Source of the DNA: a virus
DNA: 64,000 nt
Direction: 5' to 3' (one strand)
Virus record (IMG/VR): IMGVR_UViG_3300029985_000036
Coordinates: 1-64,000 of that record
Shown: positions 41,873 to 51,643 of the stretch, piece by piece
How the letters are laid out: each line of letters begins with the position of its first letter
Position numbering within the stretch: the first letter of the stretch is position 1
Translations under genes and position numbers: made by a program
Notes under the pieces: model-generated
What the model was told of the DNA's origin: nothing
The model's input: the letters and a program-made list of their open reading frames with translations, nothing else
The model's database searches: none

Positions 41873-42274
41873 TCAACTATGGGCCATTGGCTTGTGGCGA
41901 GAAGCAGCTGTTCTAAGAGGAAGTTGTGGCATAATCTGACGAATACGATCCGTTGCATATGCAACCATACGTGCAGTATGACGATAGAGTAGTATTCCAA
42001 CTGTAAGGTAAAGTAATTGTGCTATAATGGTAGTAAACATATCCCAGGATACCGGAACTGTAGGTATGCTTGTATAAAAGTTATACACAAGTAATATCAC
42101 AGAAATCAAAATGGTTACATACGGAGACTGAATCTCTACATCATACCAAGCAACGGTTCGTTTGACCCGTTGAAGATAATGAATATTATCAGCAATTATG
42201 CAAGTAAAGAGTGCCAGTGTAACGAGCATCAATCCTACATTTGTCATTGAAATAATTACTGCGAGCATACTCAT
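41873..42274 (-). CDS. Small multi-pass membrane protein
   Basis: 133 residues with an N-terminal helix (about 5-27, VGLMLVTLALFTCII), a second (about 52-67, VTILISVILLVYNFY) and a third (about 82-97, TIIAQLLYLTVGILL), then a basic tail (HTARMVAYATDRIRQ). Its ATG overlaps the previous stop (TAATG), so it is translationally coupled to the coiled-coil gene upstream. Three-helix size fits a holin-like protein, but this is only a possibility. Confidence 0.6.
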   Translation of the reverse strand: MSMLAVIISMTNVGLMLVTLALFTCIIADNIHYLQRVKRTVAWYDVEIQSPYVTILISVILLVYNFYTSIPTVPVSWDMFTTIIAQLLYLTVGILLYRHTARMVAYATDRIRQIMPQLPLRTAASRHKPMAHS

Positions 42275-42657
42275 TATTCCTTACAATCGGTTAGTGTTCC
42301 CAAGGATATCGTATCTGTTTGTAGCCCATCTAAAGCAGCAAGTCGCTGTTGTAGATGCTCGATAATGTGGTGTAAGGCATCTATCGTTTGCTGTAATTCT
42401 ATATTGTTTACAGTAAGAATATTCTTCTCATTGACATGAACATTAACTGTTTCATGTGCAAGGTCTTTAAGCCGATTGGCTTCAGCAAGATCTTCAGTAA
42501 GTCGGATAATATAATCATTCTTCTGTAATTCCCGACGATCGTCGCGTTGGTCTGCAATAAACCGTCGATAATAGGAATATACAAAACCGATCACAACAGC
42601 AGCATACCGAATAACGTCGAGATGTTGCTGTACCCACTGAATGAGAAGGGCTTCCAT
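42274..42657 (-). CDS. N-terminally anchored coiled-coil protein
   Basis: 127 residues: one transmembrane helix near the N-terminus (about 16-30, IRYAAVVIGFVYSYY) followed by a long charged coiled coil (LAEANRLKDLAHETV; LHHIIEHLQQRLAALDG). This is the layout of an inner-membrane spanin or an assembly scaffold. Coupled by one-base overlap to the multi-pass membrane gene. No lysis endolysin gene is adjacent, so a lysis role is unproven. Confidence 0.6.
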   Translation of the reverse strand: MEALLIQWVQQHLDVIRYAAVVIGFVYSYYRRFIADQRDDRRELQKNDYIIRLTEDLAEANRLKDLAHETVNVHVNEKNILTVNNIELQQTIDALHHIIEHLQQRLAALDGLQTDTISLGTLTDCKE

Positions 42658-42712
42658 TCATTCATACTCCTATCCTTATGTCATATTAAACCCTCGGTAT
42701 CATAATAACAAG

Positions 42713-42753
42713 CATCAGATAGAACACGTCATAGCAACGTGTTCTATCTGATG
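42713..42753 (-). terminator. Hairpin after the gene ending at 42780
   Basis: CATCAGATAGAACACG / CGTGTTCTATCTGATG, 16 perfect pairs with a nine-base loop, 26 bases past the stop. Confidence 0.7.
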
Positions 42754-42779
42754 GCCTTAAATATCAAGTAACAAGAAGA

Positions 42780-43934
42780 TCAAGCAGCTTCTGGTTCTGG
42801 ACCAGTTGAATCTCCACCGATGCATCCCATAACAGTCAATGTATTATGAACTGCATTGAGAGACATGTTCAAAGCAGCCGACATACAACAGAGGTTCGAG
42901 GATACTTGACAATGGACCATATCGGCCTGTGTCGTCATACCACAAGAAAGTGCTTCTTCAGCATCGACCACATCGTCAGCAATCGCATCATCAATTGCTG
43001 GTGGAACATCGTTGTCGATTGATGTGACAAAAATAGCGGCATCCCGCAACTTAGAAACGATATCGTCCTTGCGAGCGAGCAAGTCCTTGACAGCTCCGAT
43101 AAGAGATTTGGTAGTTTCCAACAGATCTCCAAGATTCTCACTGGTATAACCATGACCAGTAAGAGAATTCTCTGTTGGTTCCATCTGAGATGGAACATCA
43201 CTCAACTGAAGCTGATGTGGATTGGTCGGATTGATGAACAATCCAGTGTGGTTACCAAGTTGCTCGACGATTGCTTCCAACTTCTCTTTGTAAACATCCA
43301 TCGCATCCCGATCGGTCGGATCAGAAACAACAATGTCAATTTCTGGCAATGCTGCAATCAATGCTTCAATGCAGTTGTTGACATCAGAATAATGTACTGC
43401 TTCTGCAGATCCTGCCAACACAGAATCATCTGTGAATCCGTTGGAGAACACAGCAAGATAATGCCCAACTTCAGCATCGAGATCTTCAATCTGTTCAGAG
43501 GTGGTATCAAACAGAGTGTCAACCGTATCTGCACTACTGTTGATCCAATTTCCAATCACACCAGGTTCCGTATCCAGAGCCTCATCAAGGCCACCGAGTG
43601 CATTCTGGGTCCGGGGATCTGTCTGTCCTGTCGCAATCATATCGAGAGTTTCGGTGCTTGGAAGATTTGAGATAATATTGCTGATCCGATTTTTCGGATT
43701 AACAAATTCCATCAACGCACGATTGATCCCAAATGCCCGAACAACAGCTCGAAATTGTCGCATGTCGGTGTAATCATGAATACGATGATTCATGGATTCA
43801 ATACCAACAGTAAGTGCCGTTGCTATTTTGGTATAACGTACACCAGCCAGAAGCTTCTGTCGTGCACCTTGAATCTGCATGATGTCATCCCGTGGCTGGG
43901 GGATGGTAGTGATGAGTGAAAGACCGTTAAACAT
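42780..43934 (-). CDS. Virion-type or internal-head-type protein, unknown function
   Basis: 384 residues from ATG 43934 (MFNGLSLITTIPQPRDDIMQ), with AAAGGAG six bases upstream; the frame opens at 44066 but that region belongs to the neighbour. The N-terminal 110 residues look conserved and basic; the rest is acidic and helical (SEQIEDLDAEVGHYLAVFS) and the C-terminus is Cys-rich (VSSNLCCMSAALNMSL). Its start overlaps the preceding stop by eight bases. I do not recognise the family; composition suggests a virion or ejected protein. Confidence 0.6.
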   Translation of the reverse strand: MFNGLSLITTIPQPRDDIMQIQGARQKLLAGVRYTKIATALTVGIESMNHRIHDYTDMRQFRAVVRAFGINRALMEFVNPKNRISNIISNLPSTETLDMIATGQTDPRTQNALGGLDEALDTEPGVIGNWINSSADTVDTLFDTTSEQIEDLDAEVGHYLAVFSNGFTDDSVLAGSAEAVHYSDVNNCIEALIAALPEIDIVVSDPTDRDAMDVYKEKLEAIVEQLGNHTGLFINPTNPHQLQLSDVPSQMEPTENSLTGHGYTSENLGDLLETTKSLIGAVKDLLARKDDIVSKLRDAAIFVTSIDNDVPPAIDDAIADDVVDAEEALSCGMTTQADMVHCQVSSNLCCMSAALNMSLNAVHNTLTVMGCIGGDSTGPEPEAA

Positions 43935-44823
43935 TATCGACTCCTTTATTTCCATTCGCTTCGACGGTAAACGTAGCGGCATATCGAACGCCACCAAAGT
44001 AGAGAAGAACGGCATCGAGACTTTGAACGTACTCGATACCCCATCGTGAGATGGCCATAGTTTCATCAGAACAAGCCTGAATTAACATGGGATCAAATGG
44101 TATCGCTGCGAGTGTGAAATCAGTAATGTTCAATGTCCGATCATAAGACCGGTTAATGATTTCGTCACTGAACCGCAAAAGATTGAGATGATAATACCGA
44201 CATCCGATATAAAAGACAATCTTCAAAGCATTAAGCAGACGCTTGCGTTCTGGTAATCGGAACATCTCATCGAGTACTGCAATAGTACGAATGATAGCTT
44301 CTGATGATGACACACCACCACGCGGATATGTGGCATTATAATGACACGTCTCAACTACAGCTTCCATACTGTCATGCCGCTGAACGCGTGAGTTGTCAGT
44401 ACGGTTTTGCATTTTTGCAAAATGGTTGAGAGCGTGTACCACTTCACTCGTAAGACATTTGTCATCTCCAAATGCCTTAACAAGATCACGGGACATCGTG
44501 TCTGTGATCAATTTGTAAAGCACTTGAATGTTATACACAATTGAACTATTGGCAAAAGTCTGCAACTGGTTCTGTTGAAGACGACTGGTGGAAAGAGTTG
44601 CACCATATGCCTGTTCCAACACTGAAGTATCAAGATCCAGAGTGCCCATACGATGGCTGTAGAGCTTTACCAGACCTGGACTGGGAAATGCAGATTCAGG
44701 GACATGACTGAGAAGTTGAATATAGGCATGAACCAGATGAAAAACATCATGGAAATAGCCAGGTTTCGGAGGATTAATATCCTCTGGCAATTCAAGATAT
44801 GGAGCCGTAGTTCCCGTTGTCAT
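43927..44823 (-). CDS. Hypothetical phage protein
   Basis: 298 residues, helical, starting MTTGTTAPYLELPEDINPPK. It contains HDVFHLVHAYIQLLSH and a KRLLNALKIVFYIGCRYYHL segment. It is in a four-gene run (42780-47268) with 8 to 15-base gaps or overlaps; the partners have similar composition, so a multi-protein virion assembly is possible. No domain is recognised. Confidence 0.6.
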   Translation of the reverse strand: MTTGTTAPYLELPEDINPPKPGYFHDVFHLVHAYIQLLSHVPESAFPSPGLVKLYSHRMGTLDLDTSVLEQAYGATLSTSRLQQNQLQTFANSSIVYNIQVLYKLITDTMSRDLVKAFGDDKCLTSEVVHALNHFAKMQNRTDNSRVQRHDSMEAVVETCHYNATYPRGGVSSSEAIIRTIAVLDEMFRLPERKRLLNALKIVFYIGCRYYHLNLLRFSDEIINRSYDRTLNITDFTLAAIPFDPMLIQACSDETMAISRWGIEYVQSLDAVLLYFGGVRYAATFTVEANGNKGVDNV

Positions 44824-44830
44824 GGTGTTC

Positions 44831-45808
44831 TCACATCTGCTCGTAGCGGTCGATCAGTGCATCCAGTTTGGACAACTCGTCACTGTACTTCTGCAAAATC
44901 TCTTGTTTGCGAAGATATTCAGTAGACTGAGGATCCATCCGATCTGCATCCATCTGCAATACAACCAGTTTTGCCTGTACCCATTCACGCATTGCAATAT
45001 TGCGCTTATACTTGGCACGAGAAAAATATCCAAAGGCTTCTCGTAAAAAGAGGATGGGCTGAAAAGCAGAGAATCCCTGCATGAGGTAACGGACACCAGG
45101 ATAGTCATTAATATTGGCATAACTATCCAAGGTAGCGGCATCTGTATAAATTGAAACATCTCCGGTCTTGCGTACATTTTGCACGAGATACACAATCCCT
45201 CGAGTCGCACCACGGGAGAGAACATCTGTAACAAAATCAGCAACCGTCTTGCTTGAATTTTGAATAACAGCCATGCGATATGCAGGAGTTCGAATTGGAT
45301 TATCTGGATTGTTATCCATCTGACCCAAGAAGAAACAGAACCAATCTGCTAGCAGACTTGAAAGATTAATAAATCCAAAGATAGCAGCATGCGACAATTT
45401 CATCTGATCAAGTGCAATTTCACCATCATCCGTGCCGCCCTTGAATAACAAATCGAAATTGCTACGCATGGTTTCATGATCTGCTAACACGATCTTTGTT
45501 GCAGCATAAATGCTACTGAAGAATTTAGAAGTTTCCTGTTGACGAGCACTTGAACTGAGTGATTTCACATAGAGATCATAGCATTCTCGAGCCACAGTAT
45601 TGCTTGTAGCACCACGTGTGGATAAAAGTTCTTTCTTGATATATTCAAACAATGCAGGATTGTGCTCATACGAGGAGATCACCAATCGCAAAGTGATGAG
45701 ATTGTTATCAATCAGATCCAGAACATTGTTCTTATTGACGGGGTCGGCATCCTTGTGACGTTTAAACATATCAGCAAACATAGTGCTGATACTGCGAAAA
45801 ATATCCAT
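44831..45808 (-). CDS. Hypothetical helical phage protein
   Basis: 325 residues from ATG 45808 (MDIFRSISTMFADMFKRHK), with AAGGA nine bases upstream. Mostly helical, with a hydrophobic stretch HAAIFGFINLSSLLADWFCF near 145-165 and a charged C-terminal coiled coil (KQEILQKYSDELSKLDALID). Coupled with its neighbours by short spacing. No family is recognised. Confidence 0.6.
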   Translation of the reverse strand: MDIFRSISTMFADMFKRHKDADPVNKNNVLDLIDNNLITLRLVISSYEHNPALFEYIKKELLSTRGATSNTVARECYDLYVKSLSSSARQQETSKFFSSIYAATKIVLADHETMRSNFDLLFKGGTDDGEIALDQMKLSHAAIFGFINLSSLLADWFCFFLGQMDNNPDNPIRTPAYRMAVIQNSSKTVADFVTDVLSRGATRGIVYLVQNVRKTGDVSIYTDAATLDSYANINDYPGVRYLMQGFSAFQPILFLREAFGYFSRAKYKRNIAMREWVQAKLVVLQMDADRMDPQSTEYLRKQEILQKYSDELSKLDALIDRYEQM

Positions 45809-45822
45809 TGACAATGTCCTTC

Positions 45823-47268
45823 TTAGAATTTAGGCGACCGGCCCTGGCCGAGGGCATTCATGACGGCCACAAGGTCGAGACCGCTATCGCCCTTGTTCTT
45901 CAGTTTCATCTGATCGAAGGAAAAAGTCGCTTCGTCATCAAGACCGTTGTAATAAAAAGTAACCCGATCATAGAGAGTGTCAACAACAACCAAGATCATT
46001 GCAAATGAGGTATTGAAAAAACTCTGACGAGATTGTGGGTTGGTAATATCAATACCACTTTCGACTTTTGCTCGCTGAACTGTTTCACGACTAAAGATCA
46101 ATACCGAGTTGGCAATGTTGCGTGAACGAGCTGCCTGATCTTTCGTCAAGTTCATAAGAGCACGTCCGCGACTTGATGTCTGCTTATTAATAGCAGCATC
46201 AAGCACTCCCGTTGGATCCATGCGACGAAGCCGTTCCCGCCGAGTGGTAATGTCGCTGAGAGCAACAAGATCTTTCCAAAATGAAATCTCACCGGTACGC
46301 CACTGCATTACACGTTGAGAAAAAGAAGGAATAATATCTTTACTGATAAAATGAACAGCCAATGCAGATGGAATTAGGTATGGCGCTAGTTGAATGAGTA
46401 AATTCATTGTTACATTTGATAGAGGATTGTCAGGATTGGTAAGGGTGACTTCAATTACCTTACCTGCAGGAACATGATTATTACCATCAAGTTCAACTAC
46501 TTTACCAGTGGCACTTGCTGAAGAAATAGTTCCTGCTGCAATCCCGACATTACGTTTTGCCAGTTTATCAGCGATTTCCTTTTCAATATCTGCTTTAGCA
46601 GCTTCTCGCTTATCTTTAGCAGCTTCTCGTACCGCACGCGCTTCATCAAATTTTGTACGAATGGCATCGCGGTCGGCCTCTCGGGTTGCACGAGCCAAAT
46701 CAGCTGCTTCTCGAATCTCATCTCGTTTTTCGTCAGCTAACTTTTTAGCCTCTTCACGAGCGTTCTCACGGGTAATACGATCGAGATCTGCTTGTCTTTT
46801 TTCCTGATCCTTGATAATATCACGGGCAGTTTTATCTATATCCCGTTGTTCACGATTGCGTTCACGCGTTTCCCGATCATGACTAGCGATTTGTCGTTCA
46901 AATTCATCATCCGCTGCACTGAATGTAGCAGCCACCGACTCGTGGGGTAGCATAGATTCAGTTGCTACCACTCGCAACATCGACTGAACGTCACGATCTT
47001 TTGTAACAAATCGATTCATCTGCAATGCGGTTAATACAAATGCAGCATATTGAGTATGAACTGTCTTGATGACATCAGTAACAATGGGATCTGCATACAC
47101 AGCTTCGTCAATATAAACTCGACTGGTTATGCACAAAGGTTTAACGTATGACGTCAAACTGACTTGACCGGCATCCGCGATATCTTTACCACTATCCATT
47201 AGAGTATTTACTGTATTGTAGATCGTGGCAACGGAGGCGGCCGTTGCAGCAACTGAAATGGGATCCAT
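45823..47268 (-). CDS. Long charged-helix protein, virion or scaffold type
   Basis: 481 residues. Residues about 120-240 form a single very charged helix rich in Arg, Glu, Asp and Ala (RETRERNREQRDIDK; EEAKKLADEKRDEIREAADL), which would be a long coiled coil or single alpha-helix. On both sides are globular regions; residues about 285-305 are hydrophobic (TMNLLIQLAPYLIPSALAVH). First gene of the run 42780-47268, with AAAGGTGG before the ATG and a TTTCAGTGATATATTAGTAG element 20 to 42 bases upstream. Possible scaffold, tape-like or ejection protein. Confidence 0.6.
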   Translation of the reverse strand: MDPISVAATAASVATIYNTVNTLMDSGKDIADAGQVSLTSYVKPLCITSRVYIDEAVYADPIVTDVIKTVHTQYAAFVLTALQMNRFVTKDRDVQSMLRVVATESMLPHESVAATFSAADDEFERQIASHDRETRERNREQRDIDKTARDIIKDQEKRQADLDRITRENAREEAKKLADEKRDEIREAADLARATREADRDAIRTKFDEARAVREAAKDKREAAKADIEKEIADKLAKRNVGIAAGTISSASATGKVVELDGNNHVPAGKVIEVTLTNPDNPLSNVTMNLLIQLAPYLIPSALAVHFISKDIIPSFSQRVMQWRTGEISFWKDLVALSDITTRRERLRRMDPTGVLDAAINKQTSSRGRALMNLTKDQAARSRNIANSVLIFSRETVQRAKVESGIDITNPQSRQSFFNTSFAMILVVVDTLYDRVTFYYNGLDDEATFSFDQMKLKNKGDSGLDLVAVMNALGQGRSPKF

Positions 47269-47287
47269 GAACTACCACCTTTCTTTT

Positions 47288-47310
47288 TCTACTAATATAT
47301 CACTGAAAAT
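47288..47310 (-). promoter_or_regulatory. Putative early promoter element (TATATTAG)
   Basis: Minus strand ATTTTCAGTGATATATTAGT, sharing TTTCAG and TATATTA with the elements at 14355 and 40225; 20 to 42 bases upstream of the gene starting at 47268. Confidence 0.4.
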
Positions 47311-47450
47311 AATACTAACGATAGACCATTATCGATGGAATACTATTTTCTTCATGTGAGTATGCCCAAAACTAATAGGCATCTAAACCATATTATGATT
47401 TGGCGCTAGTCTGCGCACTTATTGTCGATGCCACAAAATGGAATGGTAAT

Positions 47451-48599
47451 ATGGCCAATATCCCAACGGCGACACCTGCTCCAAGTTTAACCGCAGGTGC
47501 GGCTGCAATAACAAATTCTTTGTTGGATGCTCAGAGTGCAGCACTGGAGGAATTGTTTTCTCAGGCCACTCAACAAACATTCCGTGCAGCAGGTACAGGA
47601 AGTTATCTTCAGCAATATCAAACTCTACTATCTCAATTTGATAGGTTTGGCATTAATGCCATGCTACCAAATCATGAGGTCGTTGGCTTTACATTTATTA
47701 CCAGACCCAAATTAAATTTCTCAACAACATCCCTTCGACAAGATCGTATTTTGATGATGTTGGATACTCCAGATCCTGGAACTTTGCAATTTGCAATGCG
47801 TTGTTATTTGGACACGTATTATTCAAGTCGGTCTGATGTTCTACAAGTGGCTGCGAAATGTCCATTCTTCAATTCACAATCTCCTTTTTTAATTCCACTG
47901 TCAAACAATCTACTTTCTGTATCGGGATGGCCAGATCCAGTCATCGAAACTGAAACGACTGATGGTGGATTTTTCAGTGAAGATATGACCATGGCTAAAG
48001 GTTCAGATCGACTGAATAAAACCTATGATATCACGTTGACATTTCGTGATATTCAAGGTGGATTTATTATATCCATGTTGTGGATGTGGATCCATTATAT
48101 CGAGTTAGTTGTTCGTGGTGATACCACTGCGTATCCTGAAGATATTGCTGCACGTCGGATAAATTATACGTGTTCAATCTATCGTTTTGTAATGGATCCA
48201 TCTCGTCAATTTATTACGAAATGGTCAAAAGCAACTGGTTGTTTTCCACGATCTGTGCCTATCGGTAATATCTTTAATTTCGGTGAACGAGAAAACTTTA
48301 TCAAAAGTGCTGAACAATATTCAGTTCCATTCACTGTAAATAAAGTTGAAATCATGGATCCCATTATCTTTCGGGATTTTAACACAATTGTTAAACGATA
48401 TTATCCGTTTGCTGGTAATCCAACTTCAGTTATAGCAGGAATGCAGGCACAAGACAATTTCATGGGTATTCCTTATATCGATACATTAGGCGGTTTTAAT
48501 AAATTGAATTTCTTGTTGGATCCAGGTACCACAGTAAAGGATCCCTTTATGGAAACACTGAAGCAGCTGAATGCTGCATATTTGGCAACACAGGCTTAG
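47451..48599 (+). CDS. Virion structural protein, tail or baseplate type
   Basis: 382 residues from ATG 47451 (MANIPTATPAPSLTAGAAAI), with TGGAATGG upstream; the frame opens at 47400. After a Pro/Ala/Thr-rich leader the body is mixed with aromatic blocks (GGFIISMLWMWIHYIELVVR at about 206-225; RRINYTCSIYRFVMDPSRQF). Such TWxxI... tube/hub-type sequences occur in tail proteins of large myoviruses. It is 25 bases upstream of the 987-residue gene, so the two are probably partners. The exact family is not recognised. Confidence 0.6.
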   Translation: MANIPTATPAPSLTAGAAAITNSLLDAQSAALEELFSQATQQTFRAAGTGSYLQQYQTLLSQFDRFGINAMLPNHEVVGFTFITRPKLNFSTTSLRQDRILMMLDTPDPGTLQFAMRCYLDTYYSSRSDVLQVAAKCPFFNSQSPFLIPLSNNLLSVSGWPDPVIETETTDGGFFSEDMTMAKGSDRLNKTYDITLTFRDIQGGFIISMLWMWIHYIELVVRGDTTAYPEDIAARRINYTCSIYRFVMDPSRQFITKWSKATGCFPRSVPIGNIFNFGERENFIKSAEQYSVPFTVNKVEIMDPIIFRDFNTIVKRYYPFAGNPTSVIAGMQAQDNFMGIPYIDTLGGFNKLNFLLDPGTTVKDPFMETLKQLNAAYLATQA

Positions 48600-48624
48600 A
48601 ACTTGATCAGGAGAATAAGTTTCC

Positions 48625-51588
48625 ATGTTTGAAGATACAACACTCGCCTCATCAATTCTAGTAAATCCCGCTTCTGTGCAGAGTTTAGTGTTAACTGAAT
48701 TTCAGAATCGCCTTGGTGGCACATATTCAGTTGCAGATCCAAACAATAGTTTCAATCTGTTACTGGAAGCCAGTTCTTCTATGAATGCACAATCTGTGCG
48801 ATGGATGGAATCACAGTTTGATGCCCAATATGCAGTTCGTGCCACAACAAGTGCAGAACTTTACAACAACATGTCAGATTTTGACTATCTGAGTATGGTA
48901 GCAGGACCTTCTATTACAACACTGAATCTTACCTTCAATGTAGATTATTTAATTGCAAATGCTGCAAATTATAATACATTCTACAATCGAGTTACTATTC
49001 CTGTATGGACACAATTCACAGTTGGTCCGCTAACATTTGGTATCTATTATCCAATCAACATCGATATTAACATCATTACCAATAGCATCAATGTTTTATG
49101 GGATACAACGACCAATAATCCTCTCAAACCACTAACTACCAATATGGTTCCATTTGTACAGTATAGTAGTGGCGGACTTAATCTTATTACTTTGACAATT
49201 CCAGTGGCTCAGTTTGCCACAGCAACCCAGACGTATCCTGTGGTGGCACAACAAGGATTCATTAAATCCATTAGTTATGCCAATCAGTTCTATGCAGCCC
49301 GGGTATTTACCAATCTACCTTCTGGTACTTGGACTGAACTGGCATATACCTTATCTGAGACAGTTTATGATCCTACAAATCCAACCGCAAAATTTGTTAT
49401 TCAAAATGATACCAATATTCTTACTGTAAGTATTCCTCAGATTTACTTTACCAATGGTCAAATTGGTAACCAAGTTCAAGTGGTTATTTATACTACGATG
49501 GGTGCTATTTCTATTGATTTGACAAGTGTCGAAGTATCCAGTTGTAACTGTGACTTTGGTCTAGGTAATATGGGAGTTAGTCCCAATGCTTTGATTCTGT
49601 CAAATCTAGCAACTATCGATTTGACACCAGCCGAAGTTACTATCACAGGTGGCTCTAGCGCATTAAGTTTTGCAGAGTTGCGAAATCTCGTTGTTAATGG
49701 GGGTCTGTACACATCAGTTCCTGTGACACCAGCTGAACTTACAGCTTATGCAGCCAAGCAGGGATTTTCAATTACCAAATATATTGACAATGTGACTGAT
49801 CGTATTTACTATGCATCCAACACTATCAGTGGTGGACAAAATGGTTACATCATGGTAACGACAGCTACAATTTCAGTACAACTTCCTTCAACAAATGGAT
49901 TGTCTTCAAATTCTACTCTTCCTTCAACGGTCCTCAATTCGACACTACCTTCAACTATTCTTAATTTTTCATCTGAAAATGCTGTTACAATATTACCCAC
50001 AACAATCTATTCGTATAATGCTCTGACCAATATCTGTACACCCCTAACAGATACTGCAGTGTCGGTTTTAACTGGAATGGCAAAACCTGCATTTGCGACA
50101 GAAGTCAATACCAATACTTATACACAATGTCCATTTCATATTGTTACTTATACCGGATCACAATATCCACTGACCAAAAGTTTTGATTTAATGAATCCTA
50201 CAGCAAGTACAATTCGGTACATTGCAGACAATGTCAATCTGACACCACAAATGTCAATTGTTTCCGCTGCTGTAATTCATAATGGTAATGGAACTCTTGG
50301 ATACACATTACGTCTTGGTGTTACCAAAACAACAACCATGGCAACCATTGCAGAAAGTAACATCACAGTTTATCTGTCTGCAAATGACATAAATGGTGAT
50401 ACTTTTTATGGCGTAGCCACACTGAGCGGAACGGCTTCAACCAGTAACTTATATGTGTATGAACTTGCCATTCCAACTACGTATTATATTTCACAACAAG
50501 ATACCTTCCGTTCTTCGATGTTGACCTTTACAGGAAATGGGCTGACAACAATCGATATTTCATTGGCCACTACATTTACAATCACATGTTTGATTGCACC
50601 CACTCTGTATCCAACAGTTCCTCAAAATATGAATTTGATGAATAACATTGCCGCACCTTATAATCAATTGTTGGGGGTATGTCAACAACAACTTGATGTT
50701 GTATTTGGTATGGATCTTTCCTCTCATCTGTACAATACTACAAATGCACTCTGGTCTTCAACGACATATGCCGCATGGCCAACAAATGTTTATCAGACAT
50801 ATCCAGAAGATGTCTATGCCAAAGATCCCACAACTGGAGGGTTGGTGTATACTATTTCAGGAACACCACCTGCTGTACATCTGACAAAACTACATAGTCA
50901 AGGAGATCAGATTCTTGATAGTAGTAACAATCCAATTTTATTATATGCAGCAGGAACACCTAAACTTGATTCTTTAGGTAATCCTATTGTTTTAAACAAC
51001 ACAGCTCGTCAGTTAAACTATTATGTTTCTAGCATGATGTTTGACATGCGATTGTTTTACAGCAGTAACACAGCAGATGTTGCATTTGTTAAAAATCTGA
51101 CCAATCAACTTCTGTCTTATTTTACAACATTAACGACAGTTCAAGGAAATCTCCTGGAACAAACGAGTCTGTATTATAAACCCAATAACACCATGGGCGT
51201 GGCAACATTCAGTTCAGGTAACAATACTCCACTTTCTCTGAATCTTGGATTTAGTTTTTCCTTTGTGGCTTATGTTTCTCAAGCAACCATAGACAATCCT
51301 GCATTGACAGCTGCGATTGTTGCTGACATCACGAGTATCACACAAACAGAAATGACAAAATCTATTATTTCACTAACAGAAATTGCAGATACCATTCGGT
51401 CACAACTGGTTGATACAATTATTAGCATTGACATTGAAGGTATTGATAATACCATGTCTTTACAAACTGTGATTGTTCCGGCTGGAACAACAAATCCAAT
51501 TGTTGGTCAACAACTTGTTTATAGTAGTGCGACAGATTCTCTTACTCTAGGATCGAATATAACGATCCGATTTGAATTGGCAGCATAA
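48625..51588 (+). CDS. Large baseplate wedge-like protein
   Basis: 987 residues, ATG with AGGAG upstream. The opening (ASSSMNAQSVRWMESQFDAQ ... NNMSDFDYLSMVAGPS) resembles the N-terminal part of gp6/J-type baseplate wedge proteins, which begin with a helical dimerisation region followed by L-x-x-x-S-D-x-D-Y. The rest is beta-rich, low-charge Ser/Thr/Asn/Tyr sequence with a near-duplicated SSNSTLPSTVLNSTLPSTIL stretch (about 430-449). It would form part of the baseplate wedge around the tail hub. The call is from pattern recognition at the N-terminus; the long central region is unassigned. Confidence 0.6.
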   Translation: MFEDTTLASSILVNPASVQSLVLTEFQNRLGGTYSVADPNNSFNLLLEASSSMNAQSVRWMESQFDAQYAVRATTSAELYNNMSDFDYLSMVAGPSITTLNLTFNVDYLIANAANYNTFYNRVTIPVWTQFTVGPLTFGIYYPINIDINIITNSINVLWDTTTNNPLKPLTTNMVPFVQYSSGGLNLITLTIPVAQFATATQTYPVVAQQGFIKSISYANQFYAARVFTNLPSGTWTELAYTLSETVYDPTNPTAKFVIQNDTNILTVSIPQIYFTNGQIGNQVQVVIYTTMGAISIDLTSVEVSSCNCDFGLGNMGVSPNALILSNLATIDLTPAEVTITGGSSALSFAELRNLVVNGGLYTSVPVTPAELTAYAAKQGFSITKYIDNVTDRIYYASNTISGGQNGYIMVTTATISVQLPSTNGLSSNSTLPSTVLNSTLPSTILNFSSENAVTILPTTIYSYNALTNICTPLTDTAVSVLTGMAKPAFATEVNTNTYTQCPFHIVTYTGSQYPLTKSFDLMNPTASTIRYIADNVNLTPQMSIVSAAVIHNGNGTLGYTLRLGVTKTTTMATIAESNITVYLSANDINGDTFYGVATLSGTASTSNLYVYELAIPTTYYISQQDTFRSSMLTFTGNGLTTIDISLATTFTITCLIAPTLYPTVPQNMNLMNNIAAPYNQLLGVCQQQLDVVFGMDLSSHLYNTTNALWSSTTYAAWPTNVYQTYPEDVYAKDPTTGGLVYTISGTPPAVHLTKLHSQGDQILDSSNNPILLYAAGTPKLDSLGNPIVLNNTARQLNYYVSSMMFDMRLFYSSNTADVAFVKNLTNQLLSYFTTLTTVQGNLLEQTSLYYKPNNTMGVATFSSGNNTPLSLNLGFSFSFVAYVSQATIDNPALTAAIVADITSITQTEMTKSIISLTEIADTIRSQLVDTIISIDIEGIDNTMSLQTVIVPAGTTNPIVGQQLVYSSATDSLTLGSNITIRFELAA

Positions 51589-51595
51589 CAATACC

Positions 51596-51629
51596 CTAAG
51601 ATGCTTCCCTGTGAGGGGAAGCATCTTAG
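51596..51629. terminator. Bidirectional hairpin between convergent genes
   Basis: CTAAGATGCTTCCC / GGGAAGCATCTTAG, 14 pairs, between the 987-residue gene (plus, ends 51588) and the gene ending at 51644 (minus). Confidence 0.75.
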
Positions 51630-51643
51630 TAATATGTCGTTTA

